Source: Bacteroidota bacterium (GTDB lineage: Bacteria > Bacteroidota > Bacteroidia > AKYH767-A > OLB10). Taken from it: a DNA stretch of 64,000 nucleotides. Under the pieces are notes generated by a model. The model saw nothing but the letters and a program-made list of their open reading frames with translations, was not told the origin of the DNA and searched no databases. Location: assembly GCA_016722525.1 (NCBI GenBank), contig JADKJB010000007.1:62001-126000 (forward strand), in the 5' to 3' direction. The position numbers and the translations under genes were made by a program. Shown here one piece after another: positions 63,152-64,000 of the stretch (within the stretch, counting starts at the first letter, position 1; each line of letters opens with the position of its first letter).

Positions 63152-64000
63152 TCAATTCTGCTTATTAATCAAATTCACCACCACCTTCACCATCACTTCC
63201 ATTTCCTCCGATTTACTGGCGGCGATTAAAAGTGTTAATGCTACCAGTGCATTATCGGCAATGCGTTTGGTGCCGTCTTTGCGATAGAGCAAACCATTTC
63301 GTTCAATAAACCAAACAAACAAAAACGCAGCTATTCTCTTGTTGCCGTCGACAAAAGAGTGATTCTTTATAACAAAATATAATAAGTGTGCTGCTTTCTC
63401 CTCAACACTTGGGTATAAGTCTTTTTTATCAAATGTTTGATAGATGGTATTGAGTGAACTCTTAAACGAATCATCTTTTTCCATACCAAAAATATCTGAC
63501 GATTTAAATTTTGCTCTAAGCGTATCAACCGCATTTTTTGCCAAAGGATAATCGATCCGAAATTTATGCTTCCGCTCCGTGCCGGTAATTTTCAGTTGTT
63601 CATGATCGAACTGATCCAGCACATTCAGCGCAAGCGTGTAGTCGGTAATAACATTTAATAATCCCGAAGCCTCTTCAGTGGTGAGCGTTTTTTGAACTGC
63701 CACCGACTGAATAAACTTGACAGTCCGTTGCAATTCCAGGAGCTGCTGTTGCGATTGTTCCTTAAGTCGCTTTTCATTTAATGCGAAACCTTTTACCAGG
63801 TATTCCTTCAGCACTTTATTGGCCCAAATGCGGAATTGGGTGCCCCTCATTGAATTAACACGATATCCTACAGATATGACTAAATCCAGATTGTAATATT
63901 CTAATTGTCTGTTTATCTGCCTATTACCTTCATTTCGAACTGTTCGGAATTTCCGAACAGTTGATGCTGCCTTGAGCTCACCTGATTCAAAAATACGGCT
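63152..64000 (-). CDS. RhuM-Fic family protein (5' end beyond window)
   Basis: The frame is open to position 64000, so the true start lies outside; 282 residues are visible. N-terminal RhuM-type segment (STVRKFRTVRNEGNRQINR; YYNLDLVISVGYRVNSMRGTQFRIWANKVLKEYLVKG), then a helical linker, then a Fic/Doc-type domain with HSFVDGNKRIAAFLF, close to the Fic core HxFxxGNxR with Lys before Arg as in Doc. Such proteins may AMP-ylate or phosphorylate targets. RhuM-Fic fusions are widely found beside restriction and mobile genes; none is visible here. Confidence 0.85.
   Translation of the reverse strand, partial: SRIFESGELKAASTVRKFRTVRNEGNRQINRQLEYYNLDLVISVGYRVNSMRGTQFRIWANKVLKEYLVKGFALNEKRLKEQSQQQLLELQRTVKFIQSVAVQKTLTTEEASGLLNVITDYTLALNVLDQFDHEQLKITGTERKHKFRIDYPLAKNAVDTLRAKFKSSDIFGMEKDDSFKSSLNTIYQTFDKKDLYPSVEEKAAHLLYFVIKNHSFVDGNKRIAAFLFVWFIERNGLLYRKDGTKRIADNALVALTLLIAASKSEEMEVMVKVVVNLINKQN

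Noticed and set aside
63949..63974. Near-perfect palindrome CTGTTCGGAATTTCCGAACAG
   Set aside because: It lies inside the RhuM-Fic coding frame and encodes the conserved RKFRTV segment, so it is likely a codon coincidence rather than an operator.
1..64000. CRISPR arrays, tRNA or rRNA genes, insertion sequences
   Set aside because: No spaced identical repeats, cloverleaf-like sequences, transposase frames or terminal inverted repeats were seen.

Overview
This window looks like Bacteroidota DNA. It is A+T rich. Many proteins end in the C-terminal sorting domain of the type IX secretion system (T9SS). Several upstream regions carry the Bacteroidota promoter box TAnnTTTG. The injection machinery is of the Bacteroidota T6SS(iii) kind, and TlpA-like, peptidase-S74 and propeller/Y_Y_Y proteins are present. 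The genus cannot be fixed from the sequence alone.

Positions 1-31400, almost entirely minus strand, hold a type VI secretion locus. Read in transcription order it runs: a four-gene envelope operon (31389 to 26427: three secreted proteins of unknown function and a long TPR protein); a giant T9SS-sorted adhesin with seven about 80-residue repeats; an outer-membrane barrel with thrombospondin type 3 repeats; a membrane-anchored PKD protein (TssP-like); a secreted partner protein; a vWA protein (TssR); a MacB/FtsX-type ABC transporter; the disassembly ATPase TssH/ClpV; sheath TssB and TssC; two different Hcp proteins; VgrG; a TPR adaptor candidate; a PAAR-Rhs effector with an HNH-like C-terminal toxin; its candidate immunity gene; and, cut by the window edge, a likely BPSL0067-type amidase effector. 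The baseplate genes (tssE/F/G/K) and tssN/O/Q are not recognisable here.

Positions 31700-44400, plus strand, carry a TlpA-like thioredoxin protein, a propeller-Y_Y_Y receptor fused to a class III adenylate cyclase, a T9SS-sorted reprolysin-like metalloprotease, an aminoglycoside-phosphotransferase-fold protein, a GNAT acetyltransferase and a polytopic GT-C-like membrane protein. The gaps before the cyclase and before the metalloprotease each hold three direct repeats spaced exactly 21 bp apart.

Positions 44400-64000 are mixed in strand and dominated by secreted or surface proteins: several T9SS cargos, a YadA-head/peptidase-S74 fibre protein, a trypsin-TPR protein, a META/NlpE-like protein, a TonB-CTD/TPR protein, an MDR oxidoreductase, a MCFS-type membrane protein, YjdM and a RhuM-Fic protein running off the right edge. 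A short orphan T9SS sorting domain marks a decayed gene.

More than 25 reading-frame breaks occur, nearly all single-base losses or gains in short A/T runs, and the homologous protein resumes immediately in another frame. I read most of these as uncorrected sequencing indels rather than gene death, so I annotate interrupted genes over their full reconstructed span.
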